Shown: in pieces, positions 6,868 to 13,633 of the stretch
Position numbering within the stretch: position 1 is the stretch's first letter
How the letters are laid out: each line of letters opens with the position of its first letter
Source: an uncultured Oribacterium sp.
GTDB lineage: Bacteria; Bacillota; Clostridia; Lachnospirales; Lachnospiraceae
Direction: 5' to 3'
DNA length: 13,633 bases
NCBI GenBank assembly: GCA_902485915.1
Contig: CABTMH010000166.1
Location: 1 to 13,633 of the forward strand
Translations under genes and position numbers: made by a program
Notes under the pieces: model-generated
What the model saw: only the letters and a program-made list of their open reading frames with translations
Told to the model about the DNA's origin: nothing
Databases searched by the model: none

Positions 6868-7761
6868 TCAGAACTCGCCCCAGAGCTTCACCTCCGGGCT
6901 CAGCTCCACATGCTGCTCCAAGAGGACGCGCTTCCGTACCTCTCCGATCAGCCAGTAGATGTCTGCTGCCCGCGCCGTCCCGTCGTTGATGATGAAGCCG
7001 CAGTGCTTCTCGCTCACCTGTGCGCCGCCGTGCCGGAAGCCGCGGAGCCCTGTCTCCTCGATCAGCTTGCCGGCGAAGTAGCCCTCCGGCCGTTTGAAGG
7101 TCGATCCCGCCGAGGCCTTGTCGAGCGGCTGCTTCTCCTTCCGCCGGTTCTGGAAATCGGCCATCCGCGCCTTTATCTCCGCCGGGTCTCCCTTTCGCAG
7201 TGCCAATGTCGCCGCCACGACGACATACCCTCTCTCGGGGATCACACTATGCCGGTAGCCGAGCGCAAGCTCCGCCGGCGTCAGGGTCTGAAGCTCCCCT
7301 TCTGGTGTCAGGACGTCCACGGAGTACAGCACATCCTTCATCTCCGTGCCATACGCACCCGCATTCATCGTCACCGCACCGCCGAGGGTGCCCGGGATGC
7401 CGCGGAGTGCCTCCATACCGCTGAGCTCCTGCGTCGCTGCAAACTGCGCCGCCTTACTGAGCAGGGTGCCGGCCAGCACACGGATGTAATACGTTTTCTC
7501 GTCGGAAGCATTGGCCTCTGGAAGAAGCTCGATGCCCTCCAGCGCACGGCCGATCTCGACGACGACATGGTCGACGCCAGCATCGCTTACCAGCAGATTC
7601 GTGCCGTTTCCGATGATGTCATACGGGAGCTTCTCTTCATAGAGGAAGCGGATCAGCTTCTGAAGCTCCTCGATATCCTCCGGAACCACGTAGACCTTCG
7701 CCGGACCGCCGACCCGAAAACTCGTATGCTGCTTCAGAGGTTCATTTTTCAGTATTTTCAT
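6868..7761 (-). CDS. murB: UDP-N-acetylenolpyruvoylglucosamine reductase
   Basis: FAD enzyme that reduces UDP-GlcNAc-enolpyruvate to UDP-MurNAc with NADPH, the second committed step of peptidoglycan synthesis, in the cytoplasm. 297 residues. The FAD-binding domain shows HTSFRVGGPA (12-21), GNGTNLLVSD (51-60) and GIPGTLGGAVTMNAGAYG (121-138). Active-site residues are present: R170 in GYRHSVI, S220 in AGSTFKRP and E296 at the C-terminus. The N-terminus is short, with about 15-20 fewer residues before the HTSF motif than many clostridial MurB. Extension is impossible because the hprK stop lies in the same frame, one codon upstream. With only 3 nt between the genes, translation is probably coupled to hprK; the ribosome binding site is weak. 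Confidence 0.97.
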   Translation of the reverse strand: MKILKNEPLKQHTSFRVGGPAKVYVVPEDIEELQKLIRFLYEEKLPYDIIGNGTNLLVSDAGVDHVVVEIGRALEGIELLPEANASDEKTYYIRVLAGTLLSKAAQFAATQELSGMEALRGIPGTLGGAVTMNAGAYGTEMKDVLYSVDVLTPEGELQTLTPAELALGYRHSVIPERGYVVVAATLALRKGDPAEIKARMADFQNRRKEKQPLDKASAGSTFKRPEGYFAGKLIEETGLRGFRHGGAQVSEKHCGFIINDGTARAADIYWLIGEVRKRVLLEQHVELSPEVKLWGEF

Positions 7762-7764
7762 AAA

Positions 7765-8700
7765 TCAGTTTCCGTTCTTCATGTTCGCGGTGACACGCTC
7801 GTAGAGCACCTGCGCCGCGTTGTAGCCCATCTTCTTCGCACGGTTGTTGACCGCCGCACACTCGACGATGATGGCGACATTACGACCCGGGCGAACCGGG
7901 ATATCGTAGCAGATCACCCTGTTGCCGAGGAACTCGGTGTAATTATCCTTGAGGCCGAGACGGTCGTAATCCTTATCCTTCGACCAGTCGGCGAGCTTGA
8001 TGACCATGTTGATGCTCTGGGTATCCTTCACGCACTCGACACCGAACATCTGCTTGACGTCGATGATACCGATGCCGCGCAGCTCGATGAAGTGACGTGT
8101 GATGTCCGGCGCACTGCCGACGAGGGTATCATCGGAGACCTTGCGGAGCTCGACGACGTCATCTGCCACGAGACGATGGCCACGCTTGATGAGCTCGAGC
8201 GCTGCCTCGGATTTACCGATACCGGAATCGCCCATGATCAGCACGCCCTCACCGTATACATCGACGAGCACGCCGTGCACGGAAATCATCGGTGCCATCC
8301 GGACCTTCAGCCAGCTGATGATCGTCGCCTCCAGCTCCGTCGTCATACGCGTCGACTGCAGCAGCGGGATACCCGCGTTACGGCACGCATCGATCATGCA
8401 GCTGTCCGGCTCGATGCCACGCGCATAGATGATGACCGGAATCGGATACTTCGACAGCGCAGCATACTTCGCACGGCGCTCCGGTGCATCGAAGGTCATC
8501 AGGTACGCAGTCTCTACGTTACCGATGATCTGCACACGCTCAGAATCAAACTGGTCGAAAAAGCCCGCCAGCTGTAACGCCGGACGGTTCACATCCGGAA
8601 TCGTGATAAACTTATGATCTGTATCGATATCCGGGGTCAGATTTTTAAGTCCTTCCTTCTCGATCAGCTCTGTAACACTCACCTTATCTACTGTCTGCAT
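7765..8700 (-). CDS. hprK: HPr kinase/phosphorylase
   Basis: Bifunctional sensor enzyme that phosphorylates Ser46 of HPr and Crh, or removes the phosphate, in response to ATP, fructose bisphosphate and phosphate levels; central to carbon catabolite control in Firmicutes. 311 residues, the normal length. The N-terminal domain (about 1-130) precedes the catalytic core: VHGVLVDVYGEGVLI (141-155), the P-loop GDSGIGKS (157-164), the acidic pair in ADDVVEL (D180, D181), and the family signature IELRGIGIIDVKQMFG (205-220). The ATG at 8700 was chosen because AAGGAG precedes it; an in-frame GTG at 8727 lacks one. First gene of an operon that ends with the HPr-like gene encoding a probable substrate. 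It has its own promoter 60 nt upstream. Confidence 0.97.
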   Translation of the reverse strand: MQTVDKVSVTELIEKEGLKNLTPDIDTDHKFITIPDVNRPALQLAGFFDQFDSERVQIIGNVETAYLMTFDAPERRAKYAALSKYPIPVIIYARGIEPDSCMIDACRNAGIPLLQSTRMTTELEATIISWLKVRMAPMISVHGVLVDVYGEGVLIMGDSGIGKSEAALELIKRGHRLVADDVVELRKVSDDTLVGSAPDITRHFIELRGIGIIDVKQMFGVECVKDTQSINMVIKLADWSKDKDYDRLGLKDNYTEFLGNRVICYDIPVRPGRNVAIIVECAAVNNRAKKMGYNAAQVLYERVTANMKNGN

Positions 8701-8736
8701 CTTCGTCTCTCCTTCATGTTTTTCCACATAGGATTA

Positions 8737-8765
8737 AGTATATTTTGTTGGAGGGTAAAAATCAA
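8737..8765 (-). promoter_or_regulatory. Sigma-A-type promoter of the hprK operon
   Basis: On the minus strand TTGATT (8760-8765) and TATACT (8737-8742) are separated by exactly 17 nt. The -10 is one base from consensus; the -35 keeps TTGA. The expected start near 8730 gives a leader of about 30 nt containing the AAGGAG site. Confidence 0.65.
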
Positions 8766-8807
8766 CTGCGAGGGACCGCTCATCCTGATATAAAAGAGGC
8801 AATCGTC

Positions 8808-8840
8808 ACTGCTCGATCGTGTACGGATCAGGCAGGGGCC
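8808..8840. repeat. Segment related to 4575-4608
   Basis: Aligned with 4575-4608, 26 of 34 positions match with one gap, including CGTGTAC and GATCAG. Both lie in intergenic DNA upstream of minus-strand genes. Two short copies cannot prove a repeat family. Confidence 0.3.
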
Positions 8841-8871
8841 GTGTCGTGCAGCCGGCAGTGGATGCTGCGTT

Positions 8872-9693
8872 TCAGTTTTTCGGCGCGTATGTAAATGGCA
8901 GGTCGAGGAGCTTCTGCTGAAGCTCGACAGCTTCCTGTCCGGGTACGCTGGAGTAGAGGGTGATCGTGCCTGTATCGTCGGAAGCATTGGCGAGATGCGC
9001 TTCCTGAAGGCGACGCTTCGTTTCGCGAGCGGTTCCGTAGGCACCGTCATAGAAGGTGAAGTCGTAGCCGAGGGCGTTTCGGATGGCATCCATCGCGAAA
9101 GGAAAATGGGTGCACCCAAGGACGACGCTGTCGACGAGAAGACCGTCACCGCCGTCTTCTTTTTTACGGAACGGGCGGAGGAGGTCCTGAAGATAGTGCA
9201 GAAGCTCGTCTGAGTTTTCCTTTCCGGCTTCCACGAGCGGCACGATGCCTGGCGCAGCAAGCGGATGGATCTCGGCGGCATCATGGAAGCGGCCGATCAG
9301 GTGGTGCAGTCGCTCGCCGTGAATCGTGGATGCGGTCGCAAGCACGAGTACACGAGGATGCTTCGTTTCGGCGTGATCCACCGCAGATTTCACCGCCGGC
9401 TCCATGCCGATGATGATGAGCTCCGGATACTTCGCGCGGAGCCAGTCGGCAGCGGCTGAGGTCGCTGTATTGCAAGCGATGACGATGGCCTTGCAGCCAT
9501 GTGCCAGAAGGAACTGAACAGCGGCATCCGACATCTCACGGATGCGGGGCTCCGGCTGATCGCCGTAGGGCGCGTGGATGCTGTCCCCAAAGAATATATA
9601 ATTTTCGTTCGGCATATCGTGGCGGAGGATCCGAAGAACGGAGATGCCACCGACACCAGAGTCGAAAACACCGATCGGAGAGCTTGAATTCAT
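8872..9693 (-). CDS. murI: Glutamate racemase
   Basis: Converts L-glutamate to D-glutamate for the peptidoglycan stem peptide; a cofactor-independent cytoplasmic enzyme using two cysteines. 273 residues, the normal size. Motifs: IGVFDSGVGG (7-16), FFGDSIHAPYG (34-44), the first catalytic Cys in ACNTATSAA (C74) and the second in LGCTHFP (C194). The ATG at 9693 has AAAGGA 8 nt upstream; an in-frame GTG at 9717 adds eight residues not expected in the family and has no good site. It lies upstream of hprK on the same strand, but a 171-nt gap with a new promoter separates them. No convincing terminator follows, so read-through into hprK is possible. Confidence 0.97.
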   Translation of the reverse strand: MNSSSPIGVFDSGVGGISVLRILRHDMPNENYIFFGDSIHAPYGDQPEPRIREMSDAAVQFLLAHGCKAIVIACNTATSAAADWLRAKYPELIIIGMEPAVKSAVDHAETKHPRVLVLATASTIHGERLHHLIGRFHDAAEIHPLAAPGIVPLVEAGKENSDELLHYLQDLLRPFRKKEDGGDGLLVDSVVLGCTHFPFAMDAIRNALGYDFTFYDGAYGTARETKRRLQEAHLANASDDTGTITLYSSVPGQEAVELQQKLLDLPFTYAPKN

Positions 9694-10209
9694 AAGTAAA
9701 ATCCTTTCGTTTGCCACAGGCGGAAAAACTCTACCTTCAGGTCGTGGATAGTTGACATGATTTACTTCCTGTTATATCGCTACAGTACTGTGTTCGAACT
9801 GATCATCGTACGAAGTTGAAACGGCATACAGCTGAACCGCTGTATACACATAAGGCAAGTTTAGTTCATTTGTGGGCTTTCCGCAACTCGTCGGCCGATC
9901 TCTCCGAAACATAAGAAAGGCAAACGTTACTTTTCGCTCATCAACTGTACTCCGGGTCACCTGCCTGGATTGTTACGGTTTTGTTTCACAGAAAAGTGAA
10001 TAATAGGCATGATAAAGGCCGAAATACTCCTTAGAGGGGGTGTGGCACCGCAGACCCGGACGGCTGGGATTCACCTATTGTCTGCTTACAGGTATAACGA
10101 TTTTCCGGGAGATCACGAAATTCACGGCTACTCTTCGCGCGTCAACTGGATTCAGGCAGGGAGATCCGGCAGGGAGCCAGCGTCACCGTGAAATGCGGCG
10201 AACTTCCAC
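9694..10209. other. Divergent intergenic region with no convincing gene
   Basis: This 516-nt stretch separates the leftward murI side from the rightward secG side. GC at 9781-9960 is about 45-47%, well below the coding DNA. It holds a 7-bp perfect hairpin (arms 9826-9832 and 9839-9845), a motif resembling a T-box core near 10034-10053 that lacks the rest of a T-box, and a 17-nt segment (10172-10188) similar to one upstream of smpB. Short reading frames of 60-65 codons on both strands have no ribosome binding site and no recognisable family. The murI promoter should be here, but none is clear; TATAAC on the minus strand near 9773 is a weak candidate. Confidence 0.6.
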
Positions 10210-10238
10210 TTGCACATTCCGAACGAGTATGCTATAGT
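10210..10238 (+). promoter_or_regulatory. Sigma-A-type promoter of secG
   Basis: TTGCAC (10210-10215) and TATAGT (10233-10238) are 17 nt apart, and TGC directly before the -10 makes it an extended -10 promoter. The expected start near 10245 gives a leader of about 36 nt before the secG ATG. Confidence 0.7.
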
Positions 10239-10280
10239 TCATAGGTATTTGTAAAACTATGTATGAGGTGGTGAAGATTT

Positions 10281-10508
10281 ATGAAAATCGCACTTGTCAT
10301 TATATTCTGTGTTTTAGGTGTTGCTCTTTCCGCGATCATTCTGATGCAGGAAGGTAAGAGCCAGGGTCTCGGTGCTATTTCCGGTATGGCCGACACCTAC
10401 TGGGGCAAGAACAAAGGCCGTTCCATCGAGGGCGGACTGGAGAAGTTCACGAAGATCGCAGCTGTGCTCTTCTTCGTCGTAGCGCTTGTTCTGGATGTCA
10501 TCTGGTAA
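10281..10508 (+). CDS. secG: SecG subunit of the Sec translocase
   Basis: Small membrane subunit of the SecYEG channel that assists SecA-driven protein export. 75 residues, typical length. Two hydrophobic segments (about 3-22 and 56-74) flank a polar loop containing the family-typical LMQEGKSQGLGAISG (21-35) and a short amphipathic stretch. The ATG follows GAGGTGGTGAAGATTT. It has its own promoter and a strong terminator, so it is probably monocistronic. secG next to rnr and smpB is a common arrangement in Firmicutes. Confidence 0.95.
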   Translation: MKIALVIIFCVLGVALSAIILMQEGKSQGLGAISGMADTYWGKNKGRSIEGGLEKFTKIAAVLFFVVALVLDVIW

Positions 10509-10531
10509 TGACGAATAAGATTTGATACGAT

Positions 10532-10567
10532 GTACCTGCATACGTTTTGTATGCAGGTACTTTTTTT
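10532..10567 (+). terminator. Intrinsic terminator of secG
   Basis: GTACCTGCATAC (10532-10543) pairs perfectly with GTATGCAGGTAC (10549-10560) across a 5-nt loop and is followed by seven T (10561-10567). It lies 23 nt after the secG stop. Confidence 0.95.
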
Positions 10568-10570
10568 AAC

Positions 10571-10712
10571 GTTCCGCACCAGAGTAAAGAGAACAGAAAA
10601 TGACCATGTATGGGCACTTTTCTGCTCTCTTTACTCTGGTGGTCAAGATGCGTAGCATCTCTGACCATGAAAGCGAGATTTTCCGAAGGAAAATGGAGCT
10701 TTCTTACGGAAC
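10571..10712 (+). promoter_or_regulatory. Candidate structured RNA: four-way junction upstream of rnr
   Basis: Four helices pack this segment almost without unpaired bases. P1: GTTCCG (10571-10576) with CGGAAC (10707-10712). P2: 10578-10600 with 10618-10640, 22 of 23 pairs, one A-C mismatch. P3: 10641-10651 with 10655-10666, 11 pairs and a bulged C at 10661. P4: 10669-10674 with 10698-10703 and 10678-10684 with 10688-10694, joined by a symmetric 3x3 purine internal loop able to form G-A pairs. Junction linkers are only 1, 0, 2 and 3 nt. It starts 4 nt after the secG terminator T-tract and ends 53 nt before the rnr ATG. No hairpin has a U-tract and I recognise no known RNA family. It could be a regulatory leader, an independent small RNA or a palindromic element; the strand is inferred from rnr. 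Confidence 0.55.
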
Positions 10713-10751
10713 ACAGACATAAACACGAACATATCAACCGACCGTAAGAAA
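10700..10751 (+). promoter_or_regulatory. Competing hairpin next to the rnr ribosome binding site
   Basis: TTTCTTACGG (10700-10709) pairs perfectly with CCGTAAGAAA (10742-10751) over a 32-nt loop. Its left arm uses bases needed by P1 and P4 of the four-way junction, so the two folds exclude each other. The right arm ends a few nt before the AAAAGG ribosome binding site of rnr. Confidence 0.5.
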
Positions 10752-10765
10752 TAGAAAAGGACTTT

Positions 10766-12940
10766 ATGCAGGATTATCAAAAAGAAAAACTCGCGAAGCT
10801 GATCGTGGATCTCGTGAAGGATCCGATCTATCAGCCGATGAAAGCGAAGGAAATGGCCATGCTGATCGGTATTCCGAAGCCGGAGCGTGCCGCCCTCCAG
10901 GAGGTGCTGGACCATCTCGTATCAGAGGGCCGCATCGGCATCTCCCAGAAAGGGAAGTATGGCCGTACAGAAAATTTCACACATGTCGGCACCTTCCATG
11001 CGCATCCACGTGGCTTCGGCTTCGTGTCGATGGAGGGTCACGAACAGGAGCCGGACATCTTTATCCCGGCCGATTATGTCGGTGAGGCACTCGACGGTGA
11101 TCGCGTGCGCATCATCATCACCCGCAGTGCAGACGCGAGCCATCGTTCTGAGGGACACGTCACCCAGATCCTCGAGCATGCAAATAAGGAAATCGTCGGC
11201 TTCTATCATAAGAACAAATCCGTCGGCTTCGTCGAGCCGGATAACCAGCGGATTCTGAAGGACATCTACATCCCACAGGGAAAGGATATGCATGCGGTGA
11301 ACGGCCATAAGGTCGTCGTAAAAATCATGAACTACGGAGATGCGAAGCACAGTCCGGAGGGTGTCATCACCGAGATCCTCGGCCATGTCAATGATCCGGG
11401 CGTCGACATCCTCTCCATCGTCCGGGCCTACGGGCTCCCGGAAGCCTTTCCGAAGGACATCATGCGCGCTGCCCAGGCGATCCCGGAAACCGTGCCGGAG
11501 GACGCCATCGCGCGCCGCCGGCAGCACGACTTCCGTAAGCTCACTACCATCACCATCGACGGTGAGGACGCGAAGGATCTCGACGACGCCGTATCCCTCG
11601 AGTACGACGAGATGACGAGGCAGTATCGTCTCTATGTTCACATCGCAGATGTCACTGAATATGTGACGGAGCACTCGCTGATCGATCAGGAAGCCCTGAA
11701 CCGTGGCACCTCCGTCTACCTCACGGACCGCGTGATCCCGATGCTGCCACGCGTGCTCTGCAACGGCATCTGCTCCCTGAATCCGGAGGAGGATCGTCTG
11801 ACCCTCTCCTGCGTCATGGACATCGATGCCAGCGGTAAGATTCTGAACCACGAGATCTGCGAGTCCGTCATCCGCTCCGATAAGCGCATGAGCTACAGCG
11901 CTGTCCACGCGATGCTCACGGGCACAGAGCTTACGAACGGCGAGGACCTCGCATCCTATCTTCCGTATAAACCGCTGCTCGAGCGCATGTACGAGCTGTC
12001 TCAGCTCCTCCGTAAGCGCCGCTACGAGCGTGGTGGCATCGACTTCGACTTCCCAGAGACGAAGATCATCCTCGATGCACAGGGCCATGTCACCGACATT
12101 CACCCTTACGAGCGAAACGAAGCCCATATGCTGATCGAAGACTTCATGCTCGCGGCGAACGAAACCGTCGCCGAGGATTTCTTCTGGCAGCAGGTTCCGT
12201 TCGTCTTCCGTGTACACGAGAAGCCGGATGCCGAGAAGTTCCAGCAGCTCAGCCTCGCCATCGAGAACTTCGGCCACTTCATCCGCATCCGCGATGACGA
12301 GAGCATCCGTCCGAAGGAGGTCCAGAAGCTTCTCGATTCCATCGTCGGGACTCCGGAAGAGCCGATCATTAAAACGATGACGCTCCGTTCCCTGAAGCAG
12401 GCCCGCTACTCCACCGAGTGCTCCGGCCACTTCGGCCTCGCGGCGAAGTACTACTGTCACTTCACCTCTCCGATCCGTCGCTATCCGGACCTCCAGATCC
12501 ACCGCATCATAAAGGAGGACCTGCGTGGTGAACTCGATAAGCGTCGCCTCGAGCACTATAAGAACCTGCTCCCGGCCGTCGCCGACCGCTCTTCCACCCT
12601 CGAGCGCCGCGCTGACGAAGCGGAGCGCGAGACCGATAAGCTGAAGGAGTGCGAGTGGATGCGTCATCACATCGATGAGGAGTTCGACGGCGTCATCTCC
12701 GGCGTCACGAACTACGGCATCTATGTCCAGCTCCCGAACACCGTCGAAGGCATGTGTGCAGTCCGTCTCATGGACTCCGACTACTACATCTTCCGCGAAG
12801 ACAAGTACGAGCTGGTCGGTGAACGTACCGGCCGTACCTATCGCCTCGGTGACCACGTCCGTGTACGGGTGCTCAATGCAGACAAGCTCACCAGAACGAT
12901 CGACTTCCAGCTCCTGCGCCCGGAAGACAGCGAGGCGTGA
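10766..12940 (+). CDS. rnr: Ribonuclease R
   Basis: Processive 3'-to-5' exoribonuclease that degrades structured RNA; in bacteria it works with SmpB and tmRNA in clearing defective messages and is often cold-induced. 724 residues. Order: N-terminal winged-helix-like region (about 1-65), first cold-shock domain with RGFGFV (82-87), second OB fold (about 145-200), the RNB catalytic domain (about 252-577) with IDGEDAKDLDDA (264-275; D265, D271, D273 and D274 match the metal-binding aspartates) and HFTSPIRRYPDL (565-576), and a C-terminal S1 domain (about 640-717). It ends seven residues after the S1 domain, without the lysine-rich tail seen in E. coli RNase R. The ATG follows AAAAGGACTTT. It is preceded by an unusually structured leader and followed 243 nt later by smpB. 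Confidence 0.97.
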   Translation: MQDYQKEKLAKLIVDLVKDPIYQPMKAKEMAMLIGIPKPERAALQEVLDHLVSEGRIGISQKGKYGRTENFTHVGTFHAHPRGFGFVSMEGHEQEPDIFIPADYVGEALDGDRVRIIITRSADASHRSEGHVTQILEHANKEIVGFYHKNKSVGFVEPDNQRILKDIYIPQGKDMHAVNGHKVVVKIMNYGDAKHSPEGVITEILGHVNDPGVDILSIVRAYGLPEAFPKDIMRAAQAIPETVPEDAIARRRQHDFRKLTTITIDGEDAKDLDDAVSLEYDEMTRQYRLYVHIADVTEYVTEHSLIDQEALNRGTSVYLTDRVIPMLPRVLCNGICSLNPEEDRLTLSCVMDIDASGKILNHEICESVIRSDKRMSYSAVHAMLTGTELTNGEDLASYLPYKPLLERMYELSQLLRKRRYERGGIDFDFPETKIILDAQGHVTDIHPYERNEAHMLIEDFMLAANETVAEDFFWQQVPFVFRVHEKPDAEKFQQLSLAIENFGHFIRIRDDESIRPKEVQKLLDSIVGTPEEPIIKTMTLRSLKQARYSTECSGHFGLAAKYYCHFTSPIRRYPDLQIHRIIKEDLRGELDKRRLEHYKNLLPAVADRSSTLERRADEAERETDKLKECEWMRHHIDEEFDGVISGVTNYGIYVQLPNTVEGMCAVRLMDSDYYIFREDKYELVGERTGRTYRLGDHVRVRVLNADKLTRTIDFQLLRPEDSEA

Positions 12941-13183
12941 ACCACACGCAGAACCTCCTGTCTTAACTGTAACACCAGACAGATTCCGAGGACCGACGAA
13001 CAACCACGGGTTCATTGAAAATCCGCGAAATTCCTGTCATACTATAGCTGTTTCGACACCAGACACAGGGGGCCAGCATCACCGCTGCATCTTTGTCGCC
13101 CCTTATATAAAGAAGTACATGCTTTACAGAACGACATGCTTTTATAACGGGTTATCCATACCCATATCGATGGAGGTAACACC
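12941..13183. other. rnr-smpB intergenic region
   Basis: 243 nt without a supported gene. CTGTCT (about 12959-12964) and AGACAG (12977-12982) form a 6-bp stem without a T-tract, a poor terminator candidate. ACACCAGACA occurs at 12972-12981 and 13056-13065. GGGGGCCAGCATCACCG (13068-13084) resembles a segment upstream of secG. A TTGAAA (13015-13020) and TACTAT (13040-13045) pair has a 19-nt spacer and is only a weak smpB promoter candidate. Confidence 0.5.
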
Positions 13184-13633
13184 ATGGCAAATCACGGAAA
13201 AGAAGAAGGTACCAAGCTCATCGCAAACAACAAGAAGGCCTACCACGACTACTTCGTGGACGAGACCTTCGAGTGCGGCATCGAGCTCGCGGGCACGGAG
13301 GTCAAGTCGCTCCGTCTCGGCCAGTGCTCCATCAAGGAATCCTTCTGCAGCATAAAAAACGGAGAGGTCTTCATCTACGGCATGCATGTGAATCCGTACG
13401 AGAAGGGCAACATCTTTAACAAGGACCCGCTGCGTGACCGCAAGCTTCTCCTTCATAAGTCGGAGATCAATAAAATCCTCGGTAAACTGAAGGAGGACGG
13501 CTACGCCCTCGTCCCGCTCCGCGTCTACTTCCGCCGCTCCCTCGTGAAGGTCGAAATCGGCCTCTGCCGAGGCAAGAAGCTCTACGATAAGCGCGCGGAC
13601 CTCGCGAAAAAGCAGCAGAAGCGTGAACTCGAG
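13184..13633 (+). CDS. smpB: SsrA-binding protein SmpB, 3' end outside window
   Basis: Binds tmRNA and brings it to stalled ribosomes for trans-translation. The 150 visible residues begin MANHGKEEGTKLIANNKKAY and contain the core ELAGTEVKSLRLGQCSIKESF (about 35-55), the basic segment DRKLLLHKSEI, and GLCRGKKLYDKR, followed by the start of the basic C-terminal tail that enters the decoding centre. Family members have about 150-160 residues, so only a few are missing. The ATG follows a perfect GGAGG 7 nt upstream. It lies downstream of rnr, whose product acts on the same stalled-message pathway; the tmRNA gene often lies just beyond smpB and is not in the window. Confidence 0.97.
   Translation, partial: MANHGKEEGTKLIANNKKAYHDYFVDETFECGIELAGTEVKSLRLGQCSIKESFCSIKNGEVFIYGMHVNPYEKGNIFNKDPLRDRKLLLHKSEINKILGKLKEDGYALVPLRVYFRRSLVKVEIGLCRGKKLYDKRADLAKKQQKRELE

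Noticed and set aside
6910..8577. 555-codon open frame antisense to murB and hprK
   Set aside because: It spans two well-supported genes on the other strand and has no recognisable domain.
9752..9757. Perfect TTGACA on the plus strand
   Set aside because: No acceptable -10 at 16-18 nt (the best is TATATC at 15), and no gene starts downstream for 500 nt.
9772..9960. 62-codon minus-strand frame in the divergent gap
   Set aside because: No ribosome binding site and no recognised family; it could be a remnant but cannot be supported from sequence alone.
10034..10053. Sequence resembling the T-box core (GGGTGtGGCACCGC)
   Set aside because: It has two extra bases within the motif, no terminator or antiterminator hairpin with a T-tract downstream, and no amino-acid or tRNA-synthetase gene follows.
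10009..10191. 60-codon plus-strand frame before secG
   Set aside because: No Shine-Dalgarno sequence, and it ends just before the secG promoter; no family resemblance.
10668..10684. TGAAAGCG half-site resembling a CcpA cre site upstream of rnr
   Set aside because: The second half does not match the cre consensus, and the bases are explained by the P4 hairpin.
10922..13015. 697-codon open frame antisense to rnr
   Set aside because: Mirrors the RNase R reading frame; its composition reflects complementary codons only.

Overview
The window looks like chromosomal core from a member of the Clostridia, most likely a fairly GC-rich Lachnospiraceae relative. This is inferred from the gene families, from the block hprK-murB-rapZ-whiA-HPr-like-dnaE-pfkA (a Firmicutes arrangement), from the secG-rnr-smpB block, and from strong GGAGG-type ribosome binding sites. 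Coding DNA sampled by eye is about 58-68% GC; the largest intergenic stretch is about 45-47%. I saw no tRNA or rRNA gene, CRISPR array, transposase or phage gene.

Left side (1-9693, all on the minus strand, read right to left). murI (glutamate racemase) comes first. A good sigma-A-type promoter then opens what looks like a five-gene operon, hprK-murB-rapZ-whiA-HPr-like, which ends in two tandem, partly duplicated intrinsic terminators. dnaE follows with its own extended -10 element. Last is pfkA, cut by the window edge, with its own promoter whose -35 lies inside the end of dnaE. The theme is sugar-flux sensing (HPr kinase, an HPr-like target, phosphofructokinase) linked to cell-wall precursor supply (MurB, MurI, RapZ), plus replication.

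Right side (10281-13633, plus strand). secG is monocistronic, with a clear promoter and a perfect terminator. It is followed by a highly structured leader and rnr (RNase R), then smpB, which is cut by the window end. RNase R and SmpB cooperate in trans-translation and RNA quality control.

Most interesting points: (1) a roughly 140-nt segment between the secG terminator and rnr that can fold into a compact four-way junction, with a competing hairpin next to the rnr ribosome binding site; (2) an HPr-like protein that keeps the HprK target Ser46 but has Asp at the catalytic His15 position, in the same operon as HPr kinase, so a Crh-like regulator; (3) a WhiA missing most of its N-terminal LAGLIDADG-like repeat; (4) a perfect 12-bp dyad with a CRP-type TGTGA-N6-TCACA core at the predicted 5' end of the pfkA transcript.
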